Below, piece by piece: positions 1-9,074 of a stretch of DNA of 64,000 nucleotides; the stretch's first letter is position 1, and each line of letters opens with the position of its first letter. Both the position numbers and the translations under genes were made by a program. The notes under the pieces were generated by a model, which searched no databases, was not told the DNA's origin, and worked only from the letters and a program-made list of their open reading frames with translations. The DNA comes from JACRCT01 sp049841135 (GTDB taxonomy: Bacteria; Myxococcota; Myxococcia; Myxococcales; UBA5297), in NCBI GenBank assembly GCA_049841135.1, contig JASGHK010000004.1:1984001-2048000 (forward strand), in the 5' to 3' direction.

Positions 1-126
1 CATCCGGAAGCGGCTGTTCGGGTAGAGCTTCTCCTTGGACAGGTAGAAGCAGTACTTGCAGTCGAGGTTGCAGGTCGCGCCGGTCGGCTTAGCCAGGATG
101 TGGAAGTAGCTCCCCGGTCCTGACAC
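1..126 (-). CDS. Anaerobic sulfatase-maturating enzyme (radical SAM), N-terminal part only
   Basis: Only the first 42 codons lie in the window; the gene runs off the left edge. The protein begins at a GTG (position 126) with a strong GAGGAGG ribosome site just upstream. Residues 9-26 read FHILAKPTGATCNLDCKYC, ending in the radical-SAM CX3CX2C cluster motif (Cys19, Cys23, Cys26). The FHxLAKPxGAxCNLxCxYCFYL context is characteristic of anSME/AtsB-type enzymes. These cytoplasmic enzymes oxidise the active-site Cys or Ser of sulfatases to formylglycine. It is divergent from the Cys-type sulfatase starting at 320, which is very probably its substrate. Family assignment is firm; the rest of the protein cannot be judged. 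Confidence 0.9.
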   Translation of the reverse strand, partial: MSGPGSYFHILAKPTGATCNLDCKYCFYLSKEKLYPNSRFRM

Positions 127-319
127 GCGCGCGCCTCCTCGCTTCGCTCCAACGTAGAGATGGCGGTGCCCGCGAGCCGGCGCACCCCCGCGGCCGCCGA
201 GGGGCCAGCAAAGCGCCCCGCGCGCCAGGCGGCGCCGCGAGCCAGGAGGCGACAGCCCCGATGCACCCTGCTTGCACCCAGCGCCGCCGGCCTCACGTTG
301 CCCGTGTGGGGGGCGCTCG

Positions 320-2776
320 ATGGCGAAGAAGGGCAACGGCAAGAAGACCGAGGGCAAGTCGGCCGGCGGCGGGCAGAAGTCGGCGCCAGCCGGCCTCAAG
401 ACCTACCGCGAAGGCGACCCCTTCCCCGGCCGAATCGGCCGGACCTGGCAGGACTCGGAGCCGGCCTTCCCCGTGACTCCGAAGGCGCCTGCCGGGGCGC
501 CGAACATCCTCTACATCGTCATCGACGACACCGGCTTCGGCGCCTGCGACACCTTCGGCGGCCTGATCGAGACCCCCAACCTCACCCGGCTCGCCAACGG
601 CGGGCTTCGGTACACCAACTTCCACACCACCGCGCTCTGCTCGCCGACCCGGGCCTGCCTCTTGACCGGGCGCAACCACCACTCGGTCGGCATGGCCAAC
701 ATCACCGAGCTGGCGACGGGCTACCCGGGCTACGACGCGCGGCAGAAGGCGGACAAGGCCGGCATCGGCGCCATGCTGCACCAGCACGGGTACTCGTCGT
801 TCGCCATCGGCAAGTGGCACAACACGCCGTCGGAGGAGACCGGGCCGACGGGGCCGTTCGACCGCTGGCCCGACGGGCCGCTCTTCGGGTTCGACCGCTT
901 CTACGGGTTCATGGGCGGCGACAACAACCAGTGGTTCCCCAAGCTCTACACCGGCCGCGAGCCGATCGATCAGCCGCGCCTGCCCAAGGACGGCTATCAC
1001 CTGTCGGAAGACCTCGTCGACCAGACGGTGGACTTCATCTCCAACCACGAGTCGATGGAGCCGGAGAAGCCGTGGCTCGCCTACCTGGCGTTCGGCGCCA
1101 CCCACGCGCCGCACCACGTCTGGAAACCGTGGATCGACAAGTACCGCGGCAAGTTCGACCTGGGCTGGGACCGCTACCGCGAGGAGGCGCTGGCCCGGCA
1201 GAAGGCGATGGGCGTCGTGCCGCCGAACGCCGAGCTGGCGCCGATGCTCGCGGACGTCCCCAGGTGGGACGACCTCTCCGCGGACCAGAAGCGGCTCTTC
1301 GCGCGCATGGCGGAGGTCTACGCCGGCTTCCTCTCGCACACCGACGCGCAGATCGGGCGGCTGGTCGAGTTCCTCGAGAAGACCGGCGACCTCGACAGCA
1401 CCCTGCTCTTCGTCTTCATCGGCGACAACGGCGCCTCCGGCGAGGGAACGCTCTCCGGGCTGTTCAACGAGGTCGCCCACGGCACCGTCAGCCCGGAGTC
1501 GGTCGAGTCGATGGAGCGCAACCTCGAGCGCATCGACCAGCTCGGGCAGCCCGGCTCCTACAACCACTATCCGGTGGGGTGGGCGCTGGCGTTCAACGCG
1601 CCGTTCAAGCTCTGCAAGCAGTACACGCACTTCGGCGGGACGCGGAACCCGCTGGTCGTGCACTGGCCCAAGGGGATCGCGGCGAGGGGCGAGACCCGGG
1701 CCCAGTTCCACCACGTCATCGACATCGTCCCCACGATCCTCCAGGCCGTCGGCGTCGAGGCGCCGCGCCTCGTGAACTCCGTCCCCCAGGCGGCGCTGGA
1801 AGGCGTGCCCATGAACTACTCGTTCGCCGACGCGGACGCGCCCACGAACCACCCCACGCAATACTTCGAGATGGTGGGCAACCGCGCCATCGTCGACGGC
1901 CGGTGGAAGGCGGTCACCTACCACGGCCGCAAGCCCTGGGAGCACCGGGCGGCGTGGGGCTTCGACCAGGACCACTGGGAGGTCTACGACCTCGAAGCGG
2001 ACCCCAGCGAGTGCCACGACCTCATGGCGAACAAGGACAAGTCCAACCTCGACGACCCGGTCGTCATGCGGATGATCAAGCTGGTGGAGCTCTGGTGGGC
2101 GGAGGCCGGCCGCTACAACGTCCTGCCCTTGGACGACCGGTTCCAGGAGCGCCTCCTCGGGCGCGCGGGACTGGGCGCCGAGCGGAAGCGCTTCGTGTTC
2201 CGCCCCGGCGCCGTGAGGATTCCCGAGGCCGCGGCGCCGGAGACCAAGAACAGGTCCTGGTCGCTCGCGGCGGAGGTCGAGATTCCGCGGGGCGGGGCCG
2301 AGGGGCCCATCGCGGTGATCGGCGGCGACACCGCCGGCTGGTCGCTCTACCTGCGCGGTGGCGTGCCGACCTTCTGCTACAACTACGCCGCCGTGGAGAG
2401 CACCTACGTCCGGGCGACGCAGCCCGTGGACCCCGGCCGCCACTCCATCCGCTTCGAGTTCGAGGTCAATCCCCAGCAGCAGAGCGACACCGGCAAGCCG
2501 ATGGTCTATGGCGCCGGCGGGACCGCGCGGATTCTCGTCGACGGGCAGAAGGTCGCCGAGGGCGAGATCCCGCGGACCATGGCGTTCATGTACAGCCTCG
2601 ACGAGACCTTCGACATCGGCTGCGACAAGGGCTCGCCGGTCACCGACGAGTACGAGCCGCTCGCCGCCTTCACCGGGAAGATCCTCGAGGTCGTGGTGGA
2701 TCTCCACCCGGAATTCGCCTTCGAGGCCGAGCGCCACTCCGAAGCCCAGGTCACCCAGGCGATGGTCCGGCAGTGA
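320..2776 (+). CDS. Arylsulfatase, Cys-type, with C-terminal LamG-like extension
   Basis: This is a type I sulfatase of 818 residues that hydrolyses sulfate esters. Asp69-Asp70 (IVIDDTGFG) are metal ligands. Cys107 lies in CSPTRACLLTGR, the CxPxR signature whose Cys is converted to formylglycine. A GDNG motif near residue 368 supplies further metal ligands. After about residue 625 comes a beta-rich, concanavalin/LamG-like region of about 190 residues, making the protein longer than a minimal sulfatase. ATG 320 is preferred over an in-frame start at 272 because it has a G-rich ribosome site (GGGGGGCGCTCG) and leads straight into a Lys-rich tail. No clear signal peptide is seen. The divergent maturase at 126 supports formylglycine activation. 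The natural substrate cannot be told. Confidence 0.93.
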   Translation: MAKKGNGKKTEGKSAGGGQKSAPAGLKTYREGDPFPGRIGRTWQDSEPAFPVTPKAPAGAPNILYIVIDDTGFGACDTFGGLIETPNLTRLANGGLRYTNFHTTALCSPTRACLLTGRNHHSVGMANITELATGYPGYDARQKADKAGIGAMLHQHGYSSFAIGKWHNTPSEETGPTGPFDRWPDGPLFGFDRFYGFMGGDNNQWFPKLYTGREPIDQPRLPKDGYHLSEDLVDQTVDFISNHESMEPEKPWLAYLAFGATHAPHHVWKPWIDKYRGKFDLGWDRYREEALARQKAMGVVPPNAELAPMLADVPRWDDLSADQKRLFARMAEVYAGFLSHTDAQIGRLVEFLEKTGDLDSTLLFVFIGDNGASGEGTLSGLFNEVAHGTVSPESVESMERNLERIDQLGQPGSYNHYPVGWALAFNAPFKLCKQYTHFGGTRNPLVVHWPKGIAARGETRAQFHHVIDIVPTILQAVGVEAPRLVNSVPQAALEGVPMNYSFADADAPTNHPTQYFEMVGNRAIVDGRWKAVTYHGRKPWEHRAAWGFDQDHWEVYDLEADPSECHDLMANKDKSNLDDPVVMRMIKLVELWWAEAGRYNVLPLDDRFQERLLGRAGLGAERKRFVFRPGAVRIPEAAAPETKNRSWSLAAEVEIPRGGAEGPIAVIGGDTAGWSLYLRGGVPTFCYNYAAVESTYVRATQPVDPGRHSIRFEFEVNPQQQSDTGKPMVYGAGGTARILVDGQKVAEGEIPRTMAFMYSLDETFDIGCDKGSPVTDEYEPLAAFTGKILEVVVDLHPEFAFEAERHSEAQVTQAMVRQ

Positions 2777-2896
2777 CCGCGACCGCCGCCCGACCTGGCA
2801 GCGCGAGCGAAAGCACCAGGGGATGGCCCGGCCCCAGCGTGCAGGGGCGTACCTCGAGACGTCCGGAGTGGCCTCGGCGCTCCGGCGGGGTGGGGC

Positions 2897-3739
2897 TCAA
2901 GGGAGCTGGCAGTTCGGGGGCGCCGGCCTGCTCACGTCACGGCTCCACAGCGTGCTCCCATCGCGGGAGGCCACGAGCGCCTCCCGGGTAGACCGGTCCG
3001 GCGCGAGCGAGGCCTCGGTGACGACGCGGATCTGCAGCGCTCCTGCGGTCCACGCCGTCGCCGGGACCGGCAGCTCGCGCACCACCTCGCGCTCGGTCGG
3101 CACGCCCTCGCGCGCTGCGACAGCGCAGCCGCTGCGAGTGAACGTCAGCGTGATGGGCGTGATCGGCGGCGGCTGGGGGTGGGGCATGCCGCTCGGCGCC
3201 GACGGCTCGAACGGAAACCCCCGCAGCACTCCTTTGACTTGCAGCCACGGGACGGTCACCCCGGCGGCTTGAAACGGCGCGGCGCAGCTGAACCGCTCGC
3301 GGCCGTCGCCCCGCTCGAGGACCGCCACACGCAGGGCGCCCGTGCCGCCGAACCCGCTGTTGTCGACCAGAAGCGCACCGTCCGGGAGCTCTCCGATCAG
3401 CGTGGTCCACAGAGTGGACGACCAGACGGCCTTGCCGGTCGTCACGTCGATGCCCTCGAGGTGGTAGTACGCCATCCAGTCGCAGATGCCCTCGGTGCGA
3501 TTGAATACTCGCCAAGGCAGGACTCCGCCCGAGGCGGTCGCGGCTCCGATGGAGTCGACGGAGGGTGGCTTGGCAGCGCGCGGCGGCCCCGCGGAAGCGC
3601 CGCCCTTGCCGGCATCCACTGGCCCAGCGCCGCTGGCCTTGGTGCTGGGACCCTGCTGCGCATGCGCGGTGAAGACGAGGCACGTCAACGTGAGCGCGAC
3701 AAGCGGGCGGAAGCTCGATGCTGGCAGGAAGGACGACAC
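2897..3739 (-). CDS. Exported hypothetical protein (PQQ-propeller-like)
   Basis: Encodes 280 residues from a GTG at 3739, with AAGGA about 8 nt upstream. Residues 1-28 form a classical Sec signal peptide (hydrophobic VALTLTCLVFT, then AHA-QQ as cleavage site). A Gly/Ala/Pro-rich linker follows to about residue 60. The globular part has short beta-strand patterns such as TTGKAVWSSTLWTT and ERGDGRERFSCAAPF, recalling quinoprotein-like repeats, but too few are visible to name a propeller. It is convergent with the sulfatase and is probably periplasmic or secreted. Function is not recognised. Confidence 0.65.
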   Translation of the reverse strand: MSSFLPASSFRPLVALTLTCLVFTAHAQQGPSTKASGAGPVDAGKGGASAGPPRAAKPPSVDSIGAATASGGVLPWRVFNRTEGICDWMAYYHLEGIDVTTGKAVWSSTLWTTLIGELPDGALLVDNSGFGGTGALRVAVLERGDGRERFSCAAPFQAAGVTVPWLQVKGVLRGFPFEPSAPSGMPHPQPPPITPITLTFTRSGCAVAAREGVPTEREVVRELPVPATAWTAGALQIRVVTEASLAPDRSTREALVASRDGSTLWSRDVSRPAPPNCQLP

Positions 3740-4142
3740 GGGGCGGATCCTTCGCGCCCTGGGCGAGTGAATGCAACTGCGCTACTCGTTCACCTTCCAC
3801 CGCCCGCCCCTACGGCCGTGACTCTCTCCGAGAGGAGAGCCGCGCAGAAGTCTCCGGCCTCGCTGGCGCCAAGTCCCCATCGAGCACCGGCCGGGCCGAG
3901 CCAGCGGATTCGGCTGTCCCGCTGCTCACCCTGCTGGAGCTTGAGCACCGGCCGCCGTCCACCTGGCGTGCGGCGGAGGCGCTCCTTGGGGCTGCCACCG
4001 ATCCAGGCGAAGCACCGGGAAGCGGAAAGGCCTTGGCCTTCGAGCGAGTAGCGCTCGTTGGCCACCTTGCGAGAGCGCCCTCGGCGCACCACCGTGGCGA
4101 GGGGCCTCGGATAAAAGAGGGGGGCCGGATTGGGGGCAGGCA
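3740..4142. other. Intergenic region, no gene recognised
   Basis: About 400 bases between the divergent exported-protein gene (GTG at 3739) and the lipoprotein gene (ATG at 4143). Open frames exist on both strands, but their translations are Arg/Pro/Ala-rich low-complexity sequence without recognisable domains. It should hold promoters for both genes; no convincing sigma-70 pair was identified. Confidence 0.5.
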
Positions 4143-4565
4143 ATGAAGGCGATTCGAACCACCGCGGCAGTCGTGTTCGCGCTCGCTGCGCTGGCGTCCT
4201 GCGCGTCGACTTCGAGTTTCGAGCTGGCGCAAGGACCCAAGGGCTTGCCCGGCAAGGGCGTGGTGAATGCTCAGCCGGGCGACAACGGAAACACCAAGCT
4301 GAGCGTAGCGGTCGAAGATCTCGGGCCGGCCGATCGAGTCGAGCCCGGCGCGAGTGTCTTCGTGGTCTGGGCGACGCCGTCACAGGGCGGAGCGCCGCAG
4401 AACCTCGGCGCGATTCACGTGGACAATAACCTCAACGGCAAACTCGAGACGGTCACTCCGCTGCAGAGCTTCCAGCTGTTCGTCACGGCCGAGCCCGCAG
4501 GGGCGATCACCGCACCGACCGGTACGCCGATCCTCGAGACGACGGTGGTCATGAAGGCGGGCTGA
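4143..4565 (+). CDS. Small lipoprotein, hypothetical
   Basis: 140 residues. Residues 1-20 are a lipoprotein signal peptide ending in the lipobox LASC (Cys20), so the product should be lipid-anchored. The mature part is short and beta-rich (TKLSVAVEDLGPADRVEPGA, SVFVVWATP), with a repeated Val/Leu alternation and no charged cluster. A fibronectin- or anti-sigma-like fold is possible but not provable. GGGGGCAGGCA precedes the ATG. It stands alone, followed 195 bases later by a sensor kinase. Confidence 0.7.
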   Translation: MKAIRTTAAVVFALAALASCASTSSFELAQGPKGLPGKGVVNAQPGDNGNTKLSVAVEDLGPADRVEPGASVFVVWATPSQGGAPQNLGAIHVDNNLNGKLETVTPLQSFQLFVTAEPAGAITAPTGTPILETTVVMKAG

Positions 4566-4759
4566 ACCGGCGCGCCCCTCGTCAGCTCCAGGGGCGATGC
4601 CGGCTCGGAGGTTCCGGCTCCGCCGGGTCAGGCGAGCCCGGGAGCTGGACCTCGAGGAGCGGCAGCCTGCTTCCGCGTCCTCTCTTCGTTCATCCTCACG
4701 ACCCGCCCGGCTCGTCCCCACATTGTTGGACGAGTTGCTCGGCAGAAGGGCGGACCAGA

Positions 4760-6379
4760 ATGCCTGGCGAGCAGGAGAATGCAGGGCTGGAGGTCGCCCG
4801 CTTCCTCCGGGAGCGAAGCGGCGAAGTCGTGGACCTCTGGCAAGAGCTCACCGAAGAGCGAGTGCCCTCGGTCTCGACGATTCCTCGCGAGCAGTGGCGG
4901 GACCACGTACCGCAGCTGGTTCGGCGGCTCGCGACGCTCGTTGAGCAGCGAGCGCTCGGCGAGCCCATGGGCGAGGAGGTCCCACAGGCCCCAGAAGTGG
5001 TCGCGCTGACCAGGTTGGCGCAAGGGTTGGCGTTCGCCGAGCACCTCGACGAGCTGTTGCTGCTCCGTCACGCCGCCACCCGCCTCTGGGCTGAAATGCA
5101 TCAGCCGTCCACACCCGCGGCCACGGACATCCTCGAAGCCGCGCTGGATCGCTTGATCCGCGAAACGGCGCAGCGGTACGTCGATGCTCGCATGCGCGTC
5201 CTGAGCGCCCTTGACCGTGTCGCCGAGGTCGGGCTCGTGGGGGAGGAGGACGGTCGTCGGGCGGTCCTTCAACGGCTCGTGGAAGTCATCGTCGACGAGG
5301 TGCCTGACGCAGACACGGTCGGGCTCTTGATTCGCGAGGGCAACAACCTGCACCTGCAGGCGGCCGTGGGGCTTGAACGGGATCGTACGCGGCAGGCCTT
5401 TTCCGTAAAGGTGGGCGAGGGTTTTGCCGGGCGTGTCGCTGCGACCGCCCAGCCCCTCATGCTGCGTGCGCCGCAGATCGCCTCGATGGTCACCAGCGAG
5501 GCGCTTCGCTCGCTCGGACTCCGCGTGCTCTTCGGGGTCCCCACCCCTCACCTCGGAGAGGTGCTGGGCGTTCTCCACATAGGTTCCCGTACGGTCGACG
5601 AGTTCAATCCCCTGGCGCTGCAGGTCTTCACGGCTGTCTCCGACCGCGTCGGGATGGTCGTTGCCCGCGAGAGGCATCGGGCGCTTCAGGAGGGCATCAT
5701 CCGCATGGTGTCCCACGACCTGCGCTCGCCGCTGGGCACCATCCTGATGCAAGCCCAGTTGCTGCAACGCCAGGCCGGCGACCCCGAGCTGGTCAAGCGG
5801 GGTGGGATCATCCAGCGCTCGGCTCGGACCATGGAGGTGATGATCAAGGACCTGGTGGACACCGCCCGGCACGAGACCGGACAGCTCCGGATCGACCCCT
5901 GCCCCGTCGAGATCCGCGCGTTCCTGGAGGAGCTGGTCGCGCGCTTTGCCGGCGTGATCGCGATCGACCGGGTCCGGCTGCAGTTCGCCGGGGCTCTCCC
6001 TGAGGCCTGGGCGGACCCCGATCGGCTCGAACGGATCCTCGCGAACCTGATTGGAAACGCGCTCAAGTACTCCGAGCCGCACACGCCGGTGATCGTCCGA
6101 GGCAGTGCCTGGGGCGACGGGGTGTCGATCTCGGTTCAGGACTTCGGCATCGGCATCGAACCGGAGGAGCTGCCCCGCGTCTTCGACCGCTACTACCGCG
6201 CCGCTCGCGCCAAGGGGACCGAGGGCCTTGGGCTCGGCCTGGCCATCAGCCGCGTCCTGGTAGAGGCCCATGGTGGCTCGCTCTCCGCCGAGAGCGAGCC
6301 GGGCAAGGGAAGCACGTTCCGGCTCTGGCTCCCGGCCGTCCCTGTCCGGCACGAGGAGCCGAGTCCTCCAGGCGTCTAG
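4760..6379 (+). CDS. Sensor histidine kinase (RsbRD-like N-terminus, GAF, HisKA, HATPase)
   Basis: 539 residues, no transmembrane segment, so cytoplasmic. Residues 1-140 are helical and resemble the RsbRD N-terminal sensor region (RSGEVVDLWQELTEERVP). Residues 165-305 form a GAF domain. HisKA follows with phosphoacceptor His319 in MVSHDLRSPLG. HATPase_c has an N box (RILANLIGNALKYSE), a G1 box (VQDFGIGI) and a G2 box (GLGLGLAISRVLVEAHGG). It ends shortly after the ATPase domain with no receiver. It would autophosphorylate on sensing a ligand or redox cue through GAF. No response regulator gene adjoins it, so its partner is unknown. Confidence 0.93.
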   Translation: MPGEQENAGLEVARFLRERSGEVVDLWQELTEERVPSVSTIPREQWRDHVPQLVRRLATLVEQRALGEPMGEEVPQAPEVVALTRLAQGLAFAEHLDELLLLRHAATRLWAEMHQPSTPAATDILEAALDRLIRETAQRYVDARMRVLSALDRVAEVGLVGEEDGRRAVLQRLVEVIVDEVPDADTVGLLIREGNNLHLQAAVGLERDRTRQAFSVKVGEGFAGRVAATAQPLMLRAPQIASMVTSEALRSLGLRVLFGVPTPHLGEVLGVLHIGSRTVDEFNPLALQVFTAVSDRVGMVVARERHRALQEGIIRMVSHDLRSPLGTILMQAQLLQRQAGDPELVKRGGIIQRSARTMEVMIKDLVDTARHETGQLRIDPCPVEIRAFLEELVARFAGVIAIDRVRLQFAGALPEAWADPDRLERILANLIGNALKYSEPHTPVIVRGSAWGDGVSISVQDFGIGIEPEELPRVFDRYYRAARAKGTEGLGLGLAISRVLVEAHGGSLSAESEPGKGSTFRLWLPAVPVRHEEPSPPGV

Positions 6380-6506
6380 GTTGGTCAGGCCAAGCGCCGG
6401 GGAAAGCGCCGCGCGGGGCCTTCTCGTCCATGCCTCCCAGGGGCCGTTCACGTTGGGCGCGCGACTACGCGCACGCCGCACGCCGTGGGAGGGTCTGCCC
6501 GAGGAA

Positions 6507-6908
6507 TCAGTGCGGCCTGCTCTCCTCCAGTTCCTGCTCATCGTGGGAGGCGCCCGGCGCCTCGGCCCCAGCCGCCCGGCGCCATGGCCACTTGCCCTCG
6601 AGCTCGACCTCCAGCGTGAAGCTCAGGAAGGTCCTGATCAGGACGATGACCGCCAAGACGGCGACGCCGACGAGCGTCGGGCGTGAGCTGACGGTCCTGA
6701 TGATGTCTGCCGCCACCAGGAACTCGAGCCCCAGGAGGATCGCACGCCCGAGGTCGTGGCGAAGCCGGCGGTACGCATCACTCGGGCGCCTGCAGCGCAG
6801 CCGCCAAAGGCTGGAGGCGAGAGCCCAGAGGCCACCCCCCAGCATGACGAAGACGCCCGCCGCCTCGAAGAGCGAGCCCGCCAGCAAGGCAAAGCGGGAG
6901 AGTTCCAT
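6507..6908 (-). CDS. DUF1622 family inner-membrane protein
   Basis: About 133 residues from ATG 6908 (MELSRFALLAGSLFEAAGV); a longer in-frame start exists at 7010 but adds only a basic tail. Three hydrophobic segments are visible: residues 5-30, a central LGRAILLGLEFLVAADII segment and VGVAVLAVIVLIRTFLSF. Between the first two lies YRRLRHDLGR, the conserved basic loop of this family. After the last helix comes ELEGKWPW. These match DUF1622, a small three-helix membrane family of unknown role. It is convergent with the kinase at 4760-6379. Confidence 0.85.
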   Translation of the reverse strand: MELSRFALLAGSLFEAAGVFVMLGGGLWALASSLWRLRCRRPSDAYRRLRHDLGRAILLGLEFLVAADIIRTVSSRPTLVGVAVLAVIVLIRTFLSFTLEVELEGKWPWRRAAGAEAPGASHDEQELEESRPH

Positions 6909-7363
6909 CACCTCAACTTGCGAACGCAGGAAGGGAGGCTGCCGCCGTCCCACGGAAGGCCGATTCGGAACCCGGGAGAGCCGGCTCGCCCGCCAGAGGC
7001 CCGTGTCCACTTCGCATAGCCCGCTCTGCGCATCAGCAGCCGGCTGCTCATCACGGCCTCAGCGCCCGACAGCGTGGGCGTAGCCACGGTCGAGGGCCAC
7101 GACGACGACGAGCCGGTTGCGCCCCTCGCGGCTCAGCGCCCTGCGGGTGGGAACAGGACCGGTCAGGCGTCTGGTGCAGGCCGTCCTGTTGGCACGCCTT
7201 CTCTCCCAGGGCATCCAGCCGTAGGCCCTGCCGCCCAGTTGGGCATCCCGGGACTAGACCTACTTTAACCCCGCAGCCGCACATCACTGGCACATAGCCA
7301 GCTGACCTACTAATATCGCCTCGCAGCCTTATTGAAGGTCACACGCGAGAGTCCCCAGGGCCC
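6909..7363. other. Intergenic region upstream of the ATPase cluster
   Basis: About 455 bases with no gene I can support. From about 7260 to 7340 the base composition drops toward A/T (for example TACTTTAACC and CTACTAATATCG), unlike the flanking sequence. This is where a promoter for the 7364-11307 cluster, or the edge of an acquired segment, would be expected. No direct repeat or attachment-type sequence was found. Confidence 0.4.
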
Positions 7364-7930
7364 ATGCACGACTTTCCGAAGCCATATCAAGACCTTGACG
7401 AACAGACCGAGCGCGTCCTCCGAACCTGCTACGCGTCGCTGCTCGAGCGTGGCACAGGCTACGACGGGGAGGAACTGCGGTTCAAAGAACGGGTCGACGA
7501 CTCTTTCCTCCAGCGCCTCGTCGAGCTGAAGCTGCTCTCGTTTCGCGAGCCCGGCTACCGACCGACGCTCGTGGGCCTGCTCTACCTGCCTGAAGCAGAG
7601 CCCGACCTCCGAGCGCTCGACGGCTTCGTCCGATTCGCGCATCAGAAGTACCGACCGCACCCGCCGCCCCTGGACGGCGACGAAGCGCGCAACGCACTTC
7701 AACTCGATCAGCGGGACTTCGATCGCGTGGGAAACCTCGCCCTGGACCTGGGCCTGGGCTGGCTGCCGCGCCATCCTTCGCAGCCCGCTCGCCAGATCCC
7801 GCTCTACGAGTGGATGGCGAGGGTCCCCGACCTCTCAGCCCTTCTGCTCGACCGATTCGGCCCGCTCTACCGGGCGACGGAAGCCGCCGAGGACTTGCCC
7901 GCGCCGGCCCCTTTCGAATCTCCGGCCGCG
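7364..7930 (+). CDS. N-terminal domain of ATPase cluster protein, separated by an apparent frameshift
   Basis: From ATG 7364 about 185 residues read as normal protein (DLDEQTERVLRTCYASLLER, RFKERVDDSFLQRLVELKLL). A helix-turn-helix-like N-terminus is followed by an acidic, Leu-rich alpha-helical segment. The frame stays open to 8185, but beyond about 7930 its translation is Arg/Pro-rich nonsense that overlaps the ATPase in another frame. The simplest reading is one protein of about 560 residues, this domain plus the ATPase at 7941, with one surplus base near 7917-7918 (GAATCTC where GATCTC would join the frames). Alternatively it is a separate protein overlapping the ATPase start. I do not recognise the domain. 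Confidence 0.55.
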
Positions 7931-7940
7931 CAGCCTGCGC

Positions 7941-9074
7941 GTGAGGGGCTTTCGGGCGCTCAAGGACATCGAGCTCTCGACCCCTGGCCTGACGGCCCTT
8001 GTCGGCCCCAACGGCGTCGGCAAGAGCACCGTGCTGGACGCCTTCGTGTTCTTGCGCAACGCGGCCCTTCACGGCGTCGACGTCGCCGTGAAGAACGAGG
8101 CCGGCATCGGTCGCCTGAAGACCCGAGGCTGGCGCGGACCTGTAGAGCTCGCCCTCGAGTTCGACCTGCACTACGGCGACGATGAGCCGGTCGCTGGCGT
8201 GTACCAGCTCGCGATCGACGATCTGCGCGGCCGCGTCGTCGTCGAGAAGGAGCGGCTGGAGGTCGCCCAGCGCAACGGCTCGATGACGACGCTCATCGAT
8301 GGGCGGCGGGGGCGTTGCCGGCTCGCCGACCCTGCGGGGAACCTTCACGAGCGCATGCAATCCGCAGGAACCCTCACCCTGTCGCGACTCGATCCAAGCA
8401 CCCAGCAGGACTACCCGGTCGCAACCGACCTGCGCGATGCGTTGACCGAGATCGTGCTCATCGATCGCGACCCGGTCTTCAGCCAGGGGCTCGGCCTGAA
8501 CGTCCCCGTCGCAGGAGAGGACCGAAAGCGCCGCGGGGCGGAGCCGGTCGACCAGGTCCTGCGGGCGGTGGTCGCCGAGCAAGGCCTCATCGACAAGCTC
8601 GCGCTGGTCGCCAAGGAGTTCATCCCCGACATCGAGACCATCCGCCGCGTGACGAGAACCGGGCGAGAGCCCGAGCTCGAGGTGGTCGAGCGAGGCGGCG
8701 GGGAGCTGCGCGTCGAGGAGCTGTCCGCGGGCACCCGCCAGCTGCTCCTCTTGGCAGCGGTCTGGTTGCGGCCCAGGCCGCCCACCCTCGTCCTGCTCGA
8801 GGAGCCGGACGCGGGCGTGCACCCCGGAGGCCACACGGCGCTGCGCGACCTGCTCCGCTCGATCGCGAAGCGGTCGGTGGTCGTCCTCACGACGCACTCC
8901 CCGGCCTTCGTAGGCCTGCTCGATCCCGAGACCGAGGTGATCGCGCTGGAGCGAGGAGCGGACGGCGTGCAACTGCGTTCGTTTGCAGCGGCGATGCGAC
9001 AGAGCGGGTGGTTGAAGGCTTTCGGTACGGGAGCCGACGCCTTCGTCCGTTCCGCGTCGGAGAAGAAGCCGTGA
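7941..9074 (+). CDS. AAA/ABC-type ATPase (AAA15/OLD-like, RecF-fold)
   Basis: 377 residues from GTG 7941. It shows a Walker A motif (GPNGVGKST, residues 22-30), a signature-like ELSAGTRQLLLLAAVW, a Walker B motif (TLVLLEEPDAGVHP) and an H-loop (VLTTHSPAFV). That is the order in the RecF/OLD/AAA15 ATPases common in anti-phage and toxin systems. The insert between Walker A and signature is about 210 residues, without a visible long coiled coil, so it is not SMC-like. Residues preceding the GTG in the same frame (RPRSLRVRGFRALKDIEL) also look coding, implying the true start lies upstream across a frameshift. Its stop overlaps the next gene by GTGA. It probably powers the downstream AbiEi/AbiEii-like proteins (inference). 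Confidence 0.88.
   Translation: MRGFRALKDIELSTPGLTALVGPNGVGKSTVLDAFVFLRNAALHGVDVAVKNEAGIGRLKTRGWRGPVELALEFDLHYGDDEPVAGVYQLAIDDLRGRVVVEKERLEVAQRNGSMTTLIDGRRGRCRLADPAGNLHERMQSAGTLTLSRLDPSTQQDYPVATDLRDALTEIVLIDRDPVFSQGLGLNVPVAGEDRKRRGAEPVDQVLRAVVAEQGLIDKLALVAKEFIPDIETIRRVTRTGREPELEVVERGGGELRVEELSAGTRQLLLLAAVWLRPRPPTLVLLEEPDAGVHPGGHTALRDLLRSIAKRSVVVLTTHSPAFVGLLDPETEVIALERGADGVQLRSFAAAMRQSGWLKAFGTGADAFVRSASEKKP

Noticed and set aside
293..2737. 814-codon open frame antisense to the sulfatase
   Set aside because: Translation is Val/Arg/Gly/Asp-rich without domains; it mirrors the G/C-ending codons of the sulfatase, a common artefact in GC-rich DNA.
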